Assembly (NCBI GenBank): GCA_028377625.1
Contig: JAONKT010000003.1
Coordinates: forward strand, 1 to 47,001
Direction: 5' to 3'
Length of the DNA stretch: 47,001 nt
Origin: Candidatus Nitrosopumilus sp.
GTDB lineage: Archaea; Thermoproteota; Nitrososphaeria; Nitrososphaerales; Nitrosopumilaceae
This document shows, in pieces, positions 1 to 8,225 of this stretch. Within the stretch, counting starts at the first letter, position 1, and each line of letters starts with the position of its first letter. The notes under the pieces are model-generated. The model worked only from the letters and a program-made list of their open reading frames with translations, did no database searches and was not told the origin of the DNA. Position numbers and translations under genes: made by a program.

Positions 1-135
1 ATTTTCTAAATAATGAAAATATTCAATTTGAGGATAATCAAAAACTATGATAAATGAACCTAAAATCATAATTATTAATCCCATTAAAAATTTCCTTTGA
101 TTTCTAATTTCCAAATATCCTTCATAAAATTTCAT
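1..135 (-). CDS. Membrane protein, N-terminal fragment (truncated by window edge)
   Basis: The minus strand opens with an ATG whose codons run 45 residues without a stop to the left edge, so only the N-terminus is present. The peptide has a short charged lead (MKFYEGYLEIRNQRKF), then one hydrophobic stretch at about residues 17-33 (FLMGLIIMILGSFIIVF) that should be a membrane segment. It is too short for the ORF track. An AT-rich stretch (TTTAATAAATTTTTAATAG on the plus strand, 141-159) lies just upstream and may serve as its promoter. No family can be assigned from this fragment. Confidence 0.5.
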   Translation of the reverse strand, partial: MKFYEGYLEIRNQRKFLMGLIIMILGSFIIVFDYPQIEYFHYLEN

Positions 136-189
136 TTCTTTTTTAATAAATTTTTAATAGTTTTTAGTAGGTTCATCTGATAATTAAAC

Positions 190-351
190 GCCCAAGAGCA
201 GGCACACACACGGAATAGGATGACGCTGATCGTAATTGATACCAATGATTTCTAATTCACCCAGGTGTGCTACATTATGGGCAACCCCGGTTTCAGAACG
301 TGATGAGGCGTATGGCTATGTCCAATGAAATTTTGCGAGTCAGAACCGGGG
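190..351. ncRNA. Candidate structured non-coding RNA (two hairpins)
   Basis: This stretch is clearly richer in G and C than its AT-rich surroundings, a usual mark of stable RNA genes in such genomes. It contains two nested foldable units. The first closes with GCCCA (190-194) against TGGGC (278-282), then GCACAC (202-207) against GTGTGC (265-270), then GAATAG (213-218) against CTAATTC (252-258) with one bulge, capped by ATTG-ATAC-CAAT (235-246). The second closes with CCCCGGTT (285-292) against AACCGGGG (344-351). I could not match it to 5S rRNA, SRP RNA, RNase P RNA, a tRNA or a clean C/D or H/ACA guide. A perfect C-box-like GTGATGA sits at 300-306, but no paired D box follows on that strand. 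Transcription direction is not settled. The ORF-track start at 325 reads through the end of this element and is not the real start of the next gene. Confidence 0.5.
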
Positions 352-405
352 AACATTAAATCAATTCAAAAACCATTAAACGTTAGTTCTAAACAAAATA
401 TTATA

Positions 406-825
406 ATGATAAACTATTGGTTAGCAAAACAAGAACCAAGTGGACCTCGAGGATATAATTTTGAACAATTGAAAAAAGAAAAAACTACTGTTTGGGATGG
501 TGTTCATAATAATTTAGCACTAAAACATATGAGAGAAATGAAATCTGGTGATTTAATTTTGTTTTATCATACTGGTGTTGAAAGACAAGCAGTAGGAATA
601 ATGCAAGTCACTTCAAAACCATATTCTAATCCAAAAGAGGATGTTGAACGTTTTATTGTTGTTGATGTAAAATACAAAAAAACTTTGAAACGACCTGTAA
701 CATTGACAGAAATAAAAAATAATAAAAAATTTAAAGATTGGGAACTTGTTAGAATTTCAAGATTATCTGTTATGCCTGTACCTAAACCTATTTGGGATGA
801 GATTCTAAAAATTTCACAAGACTAG
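406..825 (+). CDS. EVE domain-containing protein
   Basis: A 139-residue protein that is one whole EVE domain, a PUA-related fold thought to bind modified bases in RNA or DNA. The family hallmark is the opening MINYWLAKQEPSGPRGYNFEQL, with the usual YW, K-EP and Y-(F/W)-L pattern, followed by WDGVHNNLALKHMREMK and a GDLILFYHTG strand. I place the start at the ATG at 406 (residue 28 of the listed ORF), because the family begins exactly there and the upstream part of the ORF overlaps a structured GC-rich element. It is followed after 42 bases by the Lrp-like gene on the same strand. The target base is unknown. Confidence 0.85.
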   Translation: MINYWLAKQEPSGPRGYNFEQLKKEKTTVWDGVHNNLALKHMREMKSGDLILFYHTGVERQAVGIMQVTSKPYSNPKEDVERFIVVDVKYKKTLKRPVTLTEIKNNKKFKDWELVRISRLSVMPVPKPIWDEILKISQD

Positions 826-867
826 TCTAATCGCTTTATTGATATAGTAGATTTATCTTATTACTGT

Positions 868-1107
868 ATGGCAACAGCTTATGTTTTGATAAACTGTGAA
901 CTAGGTTCTGAGGAAGCTATTATTGGGCAACTAAAGGGCTTAGAAGGTGTAAAAGAAGTTCATGGAACTTTTGGTGCATACGATATTTTGGCCAAGATTG
1001 AATCTGACACCGTTGAAAAATTACGAGAAACAATTACCTGGAAAATCAGAAAAATTGAAAAGATTCGTTCAACTCTTACCCTTATGGGTATTGAAGGCCA
1101 AACATAA
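868..1107 (+). CDS. Stand-alone Lrp/AsnC ligand-binding (RAM) domain protein
   Basis: A 79-residue protein consisting only of the effector-binding RAM domain of Lrp/AsnC regulators: a beta-alpha-beta-beta-alpha-beta pattern with AYVLINCELGSEEAIIGQL, then GVKEVHGTFGAYDILAKIES and a closing strand IRSTLTLMGIEG. The helix-turn-helix half of the family is absent, and no upstream ORF could supply it, so it cannot bind DNA by itself in the usual way. Such single-domain proteins form dimers or octamers and may sense amino acids or modulate full-length Lrp partners. A short AT-rich gap with TATTGATATAG precedes it, consistent with its own promoter. Confidence 0.88.
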   Translation: MATAYVLINCELGSEEAIIGQLKGLEGVKEVHGTFGAYDILAKIESDTVEKLRETITWKIRKIEKIRSTLTLMGIEGQT

Positions 1108-1125
1108 ACACCCTTTTTTCTAAAT

Positions 1126-1692
1126 ATGATTCTACATTTTATTTTTGTTGTAAAAGAGGAGGATCTTCAAAAACGAAAATCTGAGTTTGAATATGTTAAA
1201 AAAATGGCACAATTTTATAAAAAATGGATTTATGAAAATTTTGGAATAGATTATGAAATTAAGTGTGATGAATTAGTTACAAAACCTAGAAGTATTTTTC
1301 AAAAACTTGATACTCATACACTTGTTCGTGATCATGAACAACGTGGAAATGACATATACCATTTCTACTTAACTCATTTTAAACCAATATGGACAGATTG
1401 TACTTGTGAGGGTTATCATTCTGAAAATTTTGGAATGATTTTTTGGCAATCTCCAAAAGAATCTAATGATGTTTTATTTTTAGCAGAAAAAAATTGTACA
1501 ACTGTTTCTCATGAAATTGTTCATGAGATGCTAAGAATTAAAAAACATAAAAAATACATTCATGATGTTCATGATGTTTGGACAAAACATTTCTATGAAC
1601 AATTAGAATTCCAACAATATGGTGAAGATTTTCAAGAAACTATGGATAAACCCATGTTCTTAACGATGGATATTACTAACTTTAAAAATTAA
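1126..1692 (+). CDS. Hypothetical protein with HExxH zinc-protease-like motif
   Basis: A 188-residue protein of no family I recognise. Its one informative feature is VSHEIVHEML, an HExxH motif at about residues 129-133 with hydrophobic flanks as in zincin metallopeptidases; possible third ligands are the His residues of the following IHDVHDVWTKH. The N-terminal half is rich in Lys, Asp and Tyr and includes RDHEQRGNDIYHFYLTHF and a CTCEGYH pair of cysteines. There is no signal peptide, so it should be cytoplasmic. It lies 18 bases after the RAM-domain gene and is probably transcribed with it. It faces the next gene tail to tail, 11 bases away. Peptidase activity is inference from the motif alone. 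Confidence 0.7.
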   Translation: MILHFIFVVKEEDLQKRKSEFEYVKKMAQFYKKWIYENFGIDYEIKCDELVTKPRSIFQKLDTHTLVRDHEQRGNDIYHFYLTHFKPIWTDCTCEGYHSENFGMIFWQSPKESNDVLFLAEKNCTTVSHEIVHEMLRIKKHKKYIHDVHDVWTKHFYEQLEFQQYGEDFQETMDKPMFLTMDITNFKN

Positions 1693-1703
1693 TTTTTAAA
1701 ATT

Positions 1704-2336
1704 TTAACATTTTGTAACTGAATAAATATTATTTTCAAAATTAGCAGTTTTAAAATCTAATTTATTTTCAGGATCATTATCTCTGGATTTACTTAATTCT
1801 TTGAGTTCTACTAATGCGTCTGTTCTAAAACCTACTGATGAACCATAAACAGCATCAGTTAACATTGTACCGTGATCTCCTTTTTTAATATCATCCACCA
1901 TATCATAAAATCGATTTGTTTCTTTTTTATTAACTGGATTGCCTGTAGCTTTGTTGTGTGCTACTGAAATATACATTCCATTATTTTTTACTGCAACTAA
2001 AATTTTATGATTTTTACCTGTTGCACCTGGTATAGTCTCGTTTACTAATACTTCACATTTGTGATACATGCTTGATACATATGCAAAAAACCTGTATTGT
2101 GCAAATTTACCTGCATCATCTTCTTCACAATCCACAAAAATTTTGTGCAATAAATGTAAGGCATCATCGTTCATACTTTGTAATCTATCATCAATTCTAC
2201 CTCTTTCAAGTAATTCTGATTTGCATTCTTTAGCTATTAAGACCAATATGAAATCTGGTAAATTATAATTTTTTAACGCAGCAACAAATGAACCTGCTTG
2301 TGACATTCCAAATTTTGGAAATCCTTTATTGACCAT
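1704..2336 (-). CDS. Conserved-looking hypothetical protein, 210 aa
   Basis: The reading frame is long, with ordinary codon use and a poly-A/T-rich upstream region, so I take it as a real gene, but I do not recognise the family. The protein is soluble: an N-terminal helical part (MSQAGSFVAALKNYNLPDFILVLIAKECKSELLE) rich in acidic residues, then a beta-rich centre around KILVAVKNNGMYISVAHN, then a charged tail ending in two closely spaced polar strands. The small ORF listed on the plus strand at 2068-2268 is its shadow. It is divergent from the aconitase gene, with 155 bases between the starts for both promoters. Confidence 0.65.
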   Translation of the reverse strand: MVNKGFPKFGMSQAGSFVAALKNYNLPDFILVLIAKECKSELLERGRIDDRLQSMNDDALHLLHKIFVDCEEDDAGKFAQYRFFAYVSSMYHKCEVLVNETIPGATGKNHKILVAVKNNGMYISVAHNKATGNPVNKKETNRFYDMVDDIKKGDHGTMLTDAVYGSSVGFRTDALVELKELSKSRDNDPENKLDFKTANFENNIYSVTKC

Positions 2337-2491
2337 ATTTTAATTCCTCTTTAGAAAATTTTGAATTTATTGACAACGCATTAAAAAGCTGGGGTTGGCT
2401 TATAATTGTTGAGAATTAATATGCCTATTTTGATATTTTTTTTAACTTTTGAATTGTAAATATTAAATTCAGGTAGAATTTTCTGTATATT

Positions 2492-4759
2492 ATGGAAATT
2501 GAAACTAGTCCTGAACTTGTTTCTAATGTTTATTTGAAATTAAAAGAAAATATTGTAAAGTTCAGAAATGTTGTGGGTAGACCTCTAACACTTACTGAAA
2601 AAATTCTAGCTGGTCATTTTAATCAAATTAATGAAAAAAATTATTCTGGAGGTGCAGACTATGTTTTCTTAAAACCTGATCGAGTTGCATTACAAGATGT
2701 TACTGGACAAATGGTTATGCTTCAATTCATGCAAGCAGAATTAAATGAAACTTCCTTGCCTACTACAGTTCATTGTGATCATCTTATCAGAGCTGAAGTT
2801 CAAGGCGATGTTGACATGAAAGTTTCATTAGATGAAAATAGTGAAGTTTTCAAATTTTTACAATCTGCTTGTGCAAAATATGGTTGTGGATTTTGGAAAC
2901 CAGGTGCAGGAATTATACATCAAGTAGTTCTTGAAAATTATGCATTTCCTGGTGGATTAATGATTGGAACTGATTCACATACTCCAAATGCAGGAGGTCT
3001 TGGAATGATTGCTATTGGTGTTGGAGGTTTGGATGCTGCAGAAACTATGGCTGGTATGCCATGGGAATTACTTTATCCAAAAAGAGTTGGTGTTAAATTA
3101 ACTGGCAAATTAGATGGTTGGACTGCACCAAAAGATATTATTTTGAAAGTTGCTGAAGAACTGACTGTTTCTGGTGGAACCAATGCTATTGTTGAATATT
3201 TTGGTCCTGGTACTAAATCCATTAGTTGTACTGGAAAAGCTACTATTACAAATATGGGTGCAGAAATTGGTGCAACTTGTTCTCTATTTCCTTATGATGA
3301 AAGAATGGAAACTTATCTCAAGTACACTAACAGAAAAGAAATTGCAGAACTTGCAAATCAAAATAAAGAATTACTAGTTGCAGATCCTGAAATTGAATCT
3401 AATCCTGAAAAATTCTTTGATAAAATAATTGAAATCAATTTATCCACTTTAGAACCTCATATTGTTGGACCTCATACGCCTGATTTAGCTCGTTCAATTT
3501 CTGAACTTTCTGATGATGTTGCCTCTAATGATTATGTGGATCCAATATCTGTTGCATTAATTGGAAGTTGTACTAATTCTTCGTACGAAGATATGTCTCG
3601 AGCAGCCAGTTTAGCTGAGCAAGCTAAATCTAAAGGAATCAAATCAAAAATTCCACTACTTGTAACTCCTGGTTCAGAACAAATTAGAGGTACAATTGAA
3701 AGAGATGGACAAATGGATTCACTCAAAGCAATTGGCGCAACTGTTTTGGCTAATGCATGTGGTCCTTGTATTGGACAGTGGAATAGACCTGAATTAGAAA
3801 AAAATGAAAAGAATTCTATCGTAACTACATTTAACAGAAATTTTCCTGGAAGAAATGATGGTCAAAGAACAACTCTTAATTTTATTGGCAGTCCTGAAAT
3901 GATTATTGCATTGGCATTAGGTGGGAGATTGTCTTTTAATCCTTTGAAGGATGATCTTGTTGCTGCAGATGGAACTAAGTTCAAATTACAACCACCATCA
4001 ATTGCACCAGAGGTTCCTGAAGACGGATTTATGATACCTGATGGAATTTTTATTTCTCCACCTTCTGATTCAAATAATGTTGAAGTAATTATTGATGCTG
4101 ATAGTAAGCGTCTTCAACGTTTAGAACCTTTTACTAAATGGCATGGTAATGATTTTGTTGAACTTCCAATAATGGTCAAGGCAAAAGGAAAATGTACTAC
4201 TGATCATATTTCTCCTGCAGGTGCATGGTTATCTCTTAGAGGACACTTGGATAATCTTAGTGATAATATGTTGTTAGGAGCTGTAAATGCTTTTAATGAT
4301 GAAGTCGGTAATGGTAAAAATATTTTAAATAATCAAATTGAACCATTTTCAAAAATTGCTAGACAATACAAACAACAAGGACTCAACTGGGTAATTATTG
4401 GAGATAATAATTATGGTGAGGGTAGTAGTAGAGAACATGCAGCTATGAGTCCTCGCTATTTGGGATGTGTTGCTGTTATTACAAAAAGTTTAGCGAGAAT
4501 TCATGAAACAAATTTGAAAAAACAAGGTGTTTTGGCATTAACTTTCAATGAACCAAATGACTATGAAAAAATTCTTGAAGATGATAAAATTAGTTTAATA
4601 AATTTAGAACATTTAGAACCTCAAAAACAAGTAACTTGTGTAATTAGTCATAATGATGGAAATAAAGAAGAAATTCTATTAAATCACTCATATAATGAAT
4701 CTCAAATTCAATGGTTCAAACATGGTTCTGCATTAAATGTTCTAAGAAACAAAAAATAA
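2492..4759 (+). CDS. acn: Aconitate hydratase
   Basis: A 755-residue [4Fe-4S] aconitase that interconverts citrate and isocitrate. All hallmark segments are present: HCDHLI, GTDSHTPNAGGLGMIAIGVGG, GSCTNSSYED (first cluster cysteine), NACGPCIGQW (the CxxC cluster cysteines), and GDNNYGEGSSREHAA in the swivel domain with the substrate-binding SSRE. Length and motif layout fit the mitochondrial-type aconitase rather than bacterial AcnB or the two-subunit homoaconitase. It stands alone between divergent and convergent neighbours, with a TATA-like ATTAAATTC about 27 bases before the ATG. In these autotrophic archaea it should serve an incomplete or biosynthetic citric acid cycle that feeds 2-oxoglutarate. 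Confidence 0.95.
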   Translation: MEIETSPELVSNVYLKLKENIVKFRNVVGRPLTLTEKILAGHFNQINEKNYSGGADYVFLKPDRVALQDVTGQMVMLQFMQAELNETSLPTTVHCDHLIRAEVQGDVDMKVSLDENSEVFKFLQSACAKYGCGFWKPGAGIIHQVVLENYAFPGGLMIGTDSHTPNAGGLGMIAIGVGGLDAAETMAGMPWELLYPKRVGVKLTGKLDGWTAPKDIILKVAEELTVSGGTNAIVEYFGPGTKSISCTGKATITNMGAEIGATCSLFPYDERMETYLKYTNRKEIAELANQNKELLVADPEIESNPEKFFDKIIEINLSTLEPHIVGPHTPDLARSISELSDDVASNDYVDPISVALIGSCTNSSYEDMSRAASLAEQAKSKGIKSKIPLLVTPGSEQIRGTIERDGQMDSLKAIGATVLANACGPCIGQWNRPELEKNEKNSIVTTFNRNFPGRNDGQRTTLNFIGSPEMIIALALGGRLSFNPLKDDLVAADGTKFKLQPPSIAPEVPEDGFMIPDGIFISPPSDSNNVEVIIDADSKRLQRLEPFTKWHGNDFVELPIMVKAKGKCTTDHISPAGAWLSLRGHLDNLSDNMLLGAVNAFNDEVGNGKNILNNQIEPFSKIARQYKQQGLNWVIIGDNNYGEGSSREHAAMSPRYLGCVAVITKSLARIHETNLKKQGVLALTFNEPNDYEKILEDDKISLINLEHLEPQKQVTCVISHNDGNKEEILLNHSYNESQIQWFKHGSALNVLRNKK

Positions 4760-4768
4760 AATAAAAAA

Positions 4769-4842
4769 TGGGCCCGATCGGATTTGAACCGACGATCGAT
4801 GGTTTTGGAGACCATCGCCCTACCAGGCTAGGCTACGAACCC
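4769..4842 (-). tRNA. tRNA-Trp (anticodon CCA)
   Basis: On the minus strand the sequence folds into a full cloverleaf. The acceptor GGGTTCG pairs with CGGGCCC through two G-U pairs, the anticodon arm is ATGGT-CTCCAAA-ACCAT giving CCA at positions 34-36, and the T arm carries the usual GGTTCAAATCC. The discriminator base is A and the 3' CCA is not encoded. No intron is seen, although tRNA-Trp often has one in other archaea. An AT-rich TTAAAAATAAG lies upstream on its own strand. It faces the aconitase gene tail to tail. Confidence 0.95.
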
Positions 4843-4932
4843 ACAAGAATCGAAACAATTTGCTTGAATTTTAACTTATTTTTAACCAAGATTTATTTGC
4901 AATAATCAATAATCTTGTATTGTAACGTAATT

Positions 4933-5466
4933 ATGGCCAAACCAGTTTACTTTCTATTAGGAGCGATTCCCGTTATCGCTGCAATATTACTTGCAGTTCC
5001 TCTAATAACAAAAAATGAAATTCCAATATCTGCTTCAAATTCTTTTGATAAAATTGAAATTGAATATACTAAACATCAATTAAAAAAAATATCTAATGGA
5101 ATCGCTGAAAGAACTGGTGCACAGAAAACTGAAATTCTTCTAATAAAAAATAATGGAGATACAAAATATACTATAACTGAAAAGGGATATCCTCAACCCG
5201 ATATTAAATCAAAAATAGATGAAAAAAAATTAAATAAAATTAAAGCTCTCATAAAGGAAACAGGTTTTATTGCAATAGAGCCCAACTCATTTTCTGTTTT
5301 TGAAAATGTAACTGATTACCAAAAATCTTCAGTTAAAATTACTCTTAATGGACGCGTTAATCAAATTTATTGGCCAGAATCAAATGCGACATCTGATTTT
5401 ATCCCGCCCATAATTACTATGGTTGAATCAGAGTTAGATAAAATAATGTCCGAAATTAGTGAATAG
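4933..5466 (+). CDS. Membrane-anchored extracytoplasmic hypothetical protein
   Basis: I start this at the second ATG, 18 bases into the listed ORF, because it gives a clean signal-anchor: MAKPVYFLLGAIPVIAAILLAVPLI, one hydrophobic segment at residues 4-26 with a positively charged N-side. The remaining roughly 150 residues are hydrophilic, lysine-rich and alternate beta and helix, so it should face outside the cell. There is no cysteine lipobox and no recognisable domain. It precedes pdxS by 30 bases on the same strand, but no functional link is evident. Confidence 0.7.
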   Translation: MAKPVYFLLGAIPVIAAILLAVPLITKNEIPISASNSFDKIEIEYTKHQLKKISNGIAERTGAQKTEILLIKNNGDTKYTITEKGYPQPDIKSKIDEKKLNKIKALIKETGFIAIEPNSFSVFENVTDYQKSSVKITLNGRVNQIYWPESNATSDFIPPIITMVESELDKIMSEISE

Positions 5467-5496
5467 GTACAAATAGGCTTGAAGAAAAATTAGAGT

Positions 5497-6465
5497 ATGC
5501 TACCTCTATCTGGTGAACGAGTTAATGCTAAAGGGATTATTTCTGAAAAATTAGACTCTATTGATACAGTACGTGGTTCCAGTACATTAAAGCGTGGATT
5601 TGCTCATATGCAAAAAAATGGTGTTGTAATGGATGTTACAAATGTTGAACAAGCATTAATTGCTCAAGAAGCTGGTGCAGTTTCTGTAATGGTTTTAGAT
5701 AAACTTCCATCAGAAGTTAGAAAAGCTGGTGGAGTTGCACGAACTGCAAGCATAAAAATTATTGAAGAAATAATGGACTCTGTAACTATTCCTGTTATGG
5801 CTAAATGTAGAATTGGACATGTTAGTGAAGCATTGGTTTTACAAGAAACTGATGTTGACATGATAGATGAATCTGAAGTTTTAACTCCTGCCGATGAATT
5901 GCGTCATATTTGGAAATGGGATCTTACAACACCTGTAGTTAATGGCGCTAGATCTTTGGCTGAAGCTTTAAGAAGAATTGAAGAAGGTGCATCTATGATA
6001 AGAACAAAAGGTGAACCTGGAACTGGAAATGTTGCAGAAGCTATTACTCATATTAAAAAAGTTAATGATGAATTAAGAACAATTAAATCAATTTATGATT
6101 CTGGAGATAATCAAGATTTAGTACGTATGGCAAGAGAATTCAAAGTATCATATGATATTGTAGAGCAAACAGCAAAACTTGGAAGGTTACCTGTTGTAAA
6201 TTTTGCAGCTGGTGGGATTGCAACACCTGCTGATGCAGCATATTTGATGTCACTTGGATGTGATGGTATTTTTGTTGGTTCTGGAATTTTTAGTGCAAAC
6301 GATGCACAAGAAAGAGCTAATTCAATTGTTTTAGCCACTACTTTTTGGAATGAATCTGATAAAGTTAAGGAAGCACAAAAAATGATTGATGAAAGACAAT
6401 CTATCCATGGTTTAGATGTTAAAACATTAGAATTACGTATGCAAGATCGTGGAGGTTCGGCATGA
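5497..6465 (+). CDS. pdxS: Pyridoxal 5'-phosphate synthase, synthase subunit PdxS
   Basis: A 322-residue TIM-barrel enzyme that makes PLP from ribose 5-phosphate, glyceraldehyde 3-phosphate and ammonia supplied by PdxT. Family signatures are near perfect: [35 protein letters not shown] (with an active-site lysine), [24 protein letters not shown] for phosphate binding, and [16 protein letters not shown]. Length is a little above the usual 290-300, because of the N-terminal extension before the barrel. It overlaps pdxT by four bases (ATGA), so the two are translated from one message and assemble into the 12+12 complex in the cytoplasm. Confidence 0.97.
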   Translation: MLPLSGERVNAKGIISEKLDSIDTVRGSSTLKRGFAHMQKNGVVMDVTNVEQALIAQEAGAVSVMVLDKLPSEVRKAGGVARTASIKIIEEIMDSVTIPVMAKCRIGHVSEALVLQETDVDMIDESEVLTPADELRHIWKWDLTTPVVNGARSLAEALRRIEEGASMIRTKGEPGTGNVAEAITHIKKVNDELRTIKSIYDSGDNQDLVRMAREFKVSYDIVEQTAKLGRLPVVNFAAGGIATPADAAYLMSLGCDGIFVGSGIFSANDAQERANSIVLATTFWNESDKVKEAQKMIDERQSIHGLDVKTLELRMQDRGGSA

Positions 6466-7079
6466 GTCTTACTGTTGGAGTTTTATCAATACAAGGTGAC
6501 ATTCTTGAAAATATTTTATCTGTGAAAGCTGCAATTGATGCATTAGATATTGATGGAACTGTCACTAGTGTTAAAACACCTGAAGAAATTTCAAAAGTTG
6601 ATGGTCTAGTTATCCCAGGTGGTGAGAGTACTACTATTGGTCAGCTATCAGTTGTTAATGGTTCATTAAAGATCATAAAAGAAAAAATTGAACAAGGAAT
6701 GCCTGTATTGGGAATTTGTGCTGGAATGATTATGTTGTCAAAAACAGCACAAGATAAAGTAGTGGGAAAAATTGATCAACCTCTTTTAGATATTTTAGAT
6801 ATTAAATTAGAAAGAAACTCTTTTGGACGTCAACGAGAATCTTTTGAATCTGATATTTCTTTAAACTCTATTGGTATTCCTTCATTTAATGGAGTTTTCA
6901 TTAGAGCACCATCAATTTCTGATGTTGGTTCTGATGTAGAAGTTTTATCAAAGTTTAATGAAAAAATTGTTGCTGTTAAAAAAAATAATGTTATTGGAGT
7001 TGCTTTTCATCCAGAATTAACTACTGATATTTCACTTCACAAATATTTTGTCAATCTTACAAATACCTTAAAAAATTAA
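6462..7079 (+). CDS. pdxT: Pyridoxal 5'-phosphate synthase, glutaminase subunit PdxT
   Basis: A 205-residue class I glutamine amidotransferase that releases ammonia from glutamine and channels it to PdxS. The oxyanion strand [13 protein letters not shown], the nucleophile elbow GICAGMIML (Cys) and the His-x-Glu pair in AFHPELTTD are all present, so it should be active. The start ATG overlaps the pdxS stop as ATGA, a tight translational coupling common for this pair. Length matches the family. The message probably ends in the AT-rich 90-base gap after its stop. Confidence 0.97.
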   Translation: MSLTVGVLSIQGDILENILSVKAAIDALDIDGTVTSVKTPEEISKVDGLVIPGGESTTIGQLSVVNGSLKIIKEKIEQGMPVLGICAGMIMLSKTAQDKVVGKIDQPLLDILDIKLERNSFGRQRESFESDISLNSIGIPSFNGVFIRAPSISDVGSDVEVLSKFNEKIVAVKKNNVIGVAFHPELTTDISLHKYFVNLTNTLKN

Positions 7080-7168
7080 ATTATTGTTTATGCTTTTAGT
7101 TTTGTCTATAATTGGCACTAGATTGTTCAATTATTATTAATTAAATATCATAAAACCTAAATTTTGTC

Positions 7169-7537
7169 ATGGTAGAACAAACTACAACAGGCTCTATAGC
7201 ACCATATTTTGAACAGTTCTTTGAACAAATCAAAAATACTCATCCAAAAATCGATACTGAACTCCTAATCCGAGTAATGTTGTTTGAGATTAATTTGAAA
7301 AAATATGTTGGCCCAGACATACCACATGTTCATCTTGATGTATCATACGAAAAAGGTGTAGATCTTCACATAAAACAAGAAGAAGCCAGAGATAAATTTC
7401 CAATAGAAATTTCCACTAACAAGTGGGGAGATGGAGTTATCTTTTCAGGTTTGATGGGAATACGACATATTGAAAAAGTCTGTGCAGATCCTCAAATTGT
7501 TAAAGTAACTGGTACTGCGACACCTAGACATAACTAA
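7169..7537 (+). CDS. Small hypothetical protein, 122 aa
   Basis: A soluble 122-residue protein of unknown family. It starts with a helical part (APYFEQFFEQIKNTHPKIDTELLIRVMLFEINL), then a beta-rich part with PHVHLDVSYEKGVDLHIK and WGDGVIFSGLMG, and ends in a basic His-rich tail. An AT-rich run ending CATAAAACCTAAATTTTGTC precedes the ATG, with TAAATATCATAAAA as a TATA candidate, so it seems to have its own promoter. Codon use is slightly richer in C than in its neighbours, which can mark a well-expressed gene. It ends in a long T-rich stretch shared with the convergent gene. Confidence 0.7.
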   Translation: MVEQTTTGSIAPYFEQFFEQIKNTHPKIDTELLIRVMLFEINLKKYVGPDIPHVHLDVSYEKGVDLHIKQEEARDKFPIEISTNKWGDGVIFSGLMGIRHIEKVCADPQIVKVTGTATPRHN

Positions 7538-7539
7538 TT

Positions 7540-7578
7540 TTTATTTTTTTTATTTTTTTAAAATATTTTTTAACTAAT
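7540..7578. terminator. T-rich bidirectional termination region
   Basis: The 43-base gap between the converging genes contains TTTTTATTTTTTTTATTTTTTTAAAATATTTTTTAA. Archaeal transcription ends on oligo-T without needing a hairpin. The plus-strand U-runs fit termination of the 122-residue orphan. The minus-strand signal is weaker, because the minus strand mostly reads A here. Confidence 0.5.
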
Positions 7579-7580
7579 AA

Positions 7581-8168
7581 TTATTCTTTAGAAAAATTAA
7601 TTTCAATTCGCATTGTATTATTAATTATTTTTATCACTTTCTCAATTATTTTTGAATCCATTGTAAAGAATCCCTTGAATTTATCATTACCCAAATCTTC
7701 TGCAACTAACCCAAATGGTCCATTTACTCCTTTTGTAACTACGATCCACATTTTTTCAATGTTAGTATCTAAACAACTTAAAATTTCTGCTGTAGCTGGA
7801 ACTGAGTCTGGTGGAATCAAAAATGGATCATCAAACCCACCTATTACCCATGCGTGAGGAATTTTTTTCAAAATTTCTGTATATCGTTTTTGTACATATT
7901 TGTATAATGCTTCAGTTTCAAATGTAGCTAGTAATGGAACATAATTTTTTACTGCGTATGCCTCAATATCCATACTTAATCTGTAAAGATCCTCTCTTTT
8001 AGCCTCAAAATTCACAAATTCTGTCTTTGTAAAGTCTTCTAATGTGGATAATCCTGAATCATTAGTTACATCCTTTGGATCATCTTTTGGCAATTCAGGA
8101 CATTGAATTTTTAATTCTTCTATGAAACTTTCATATTCTTTAGTCAATACGAGAAAAATCTTTTTCAC
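7581..8168 (-). CDS. DICT-like sensory domain protein
   Basis: A 195-residue soluble protein. The C-terminal two thirds resembles the DICT sensory domain: FETEALYKYVQKRYTEIL, HAWVIGGFDDPF, then MWIVVTKGVNGPFGLVAEDL and KFKGFFTMDSKIIEKVIKII, in the order and spacing I know from haloarchaeal and bacterial DICT proteins. In those the domain is joined to diguanylate cyclase, STAS or HTH output modules; here it stands alone after a 60-residue acidic N-terminus. It follows ValRS by 57 bases on the same strand and may be on its message. The ligand is unknown and the family call comes from pattern memory, so treat it as likely rather than proven. Confidence 0.6.
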   Translation of the reverse strand: MKKIFLVLTKEYESFIEELKIQCPELPKDDPKDVTNDSGLSTLEDFTKTEFVNFEAKREDLYRLSMDIEAYAVKNYVPLLATFETEALYKYVQKRYTEILKKIPHAWVIGGFDDPFLIPPDSVPATAEILSCLDTNIEKMWIVVTKGVNGPFGLVAEDLGNDKFKGFFTMDSKIIEKVIKIINNTMRIEINFSKE

Positions 8169-8225
8169 CTATTATAATATTAATCTCGTAATTTTTCTAG
8201 TGCCAATTTAATTCTCAAGAATGAT

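Noticed and set aside
190-351. Possible 5S rRNA, SRP RNA, RNase P RNA or C/D-box guide at the left end
   Set aside because: The terminal GCCCA/TGGGC stem is 5S-like, but the 5S core GAAGTTAAGC is missing. No GGAAGGAAGC-type SRP helix 8 loop and no GGAAAGTCC or ACAGAA of RNase P are present. The C box at 300 has no matching D box.
325-405. N-terminal extension of the EVE protein in the ORF track
   Set aside because: It translates part of the GC-rich RNA-like element, and the EVE family begins at the later ATG (406).
2068-2268. Plus-strand ORF of 66 aa
   Set aside because: Antisense shadow of the 210-residue minus-strand gene; low-complexity Ser/Leu/Cys composition.
3174-3726. Extra ORFs inside the aconitase gene on both strands
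   Set aside because: Frame shadows of a well-supported 755-residue gene, without promoters or motifs.
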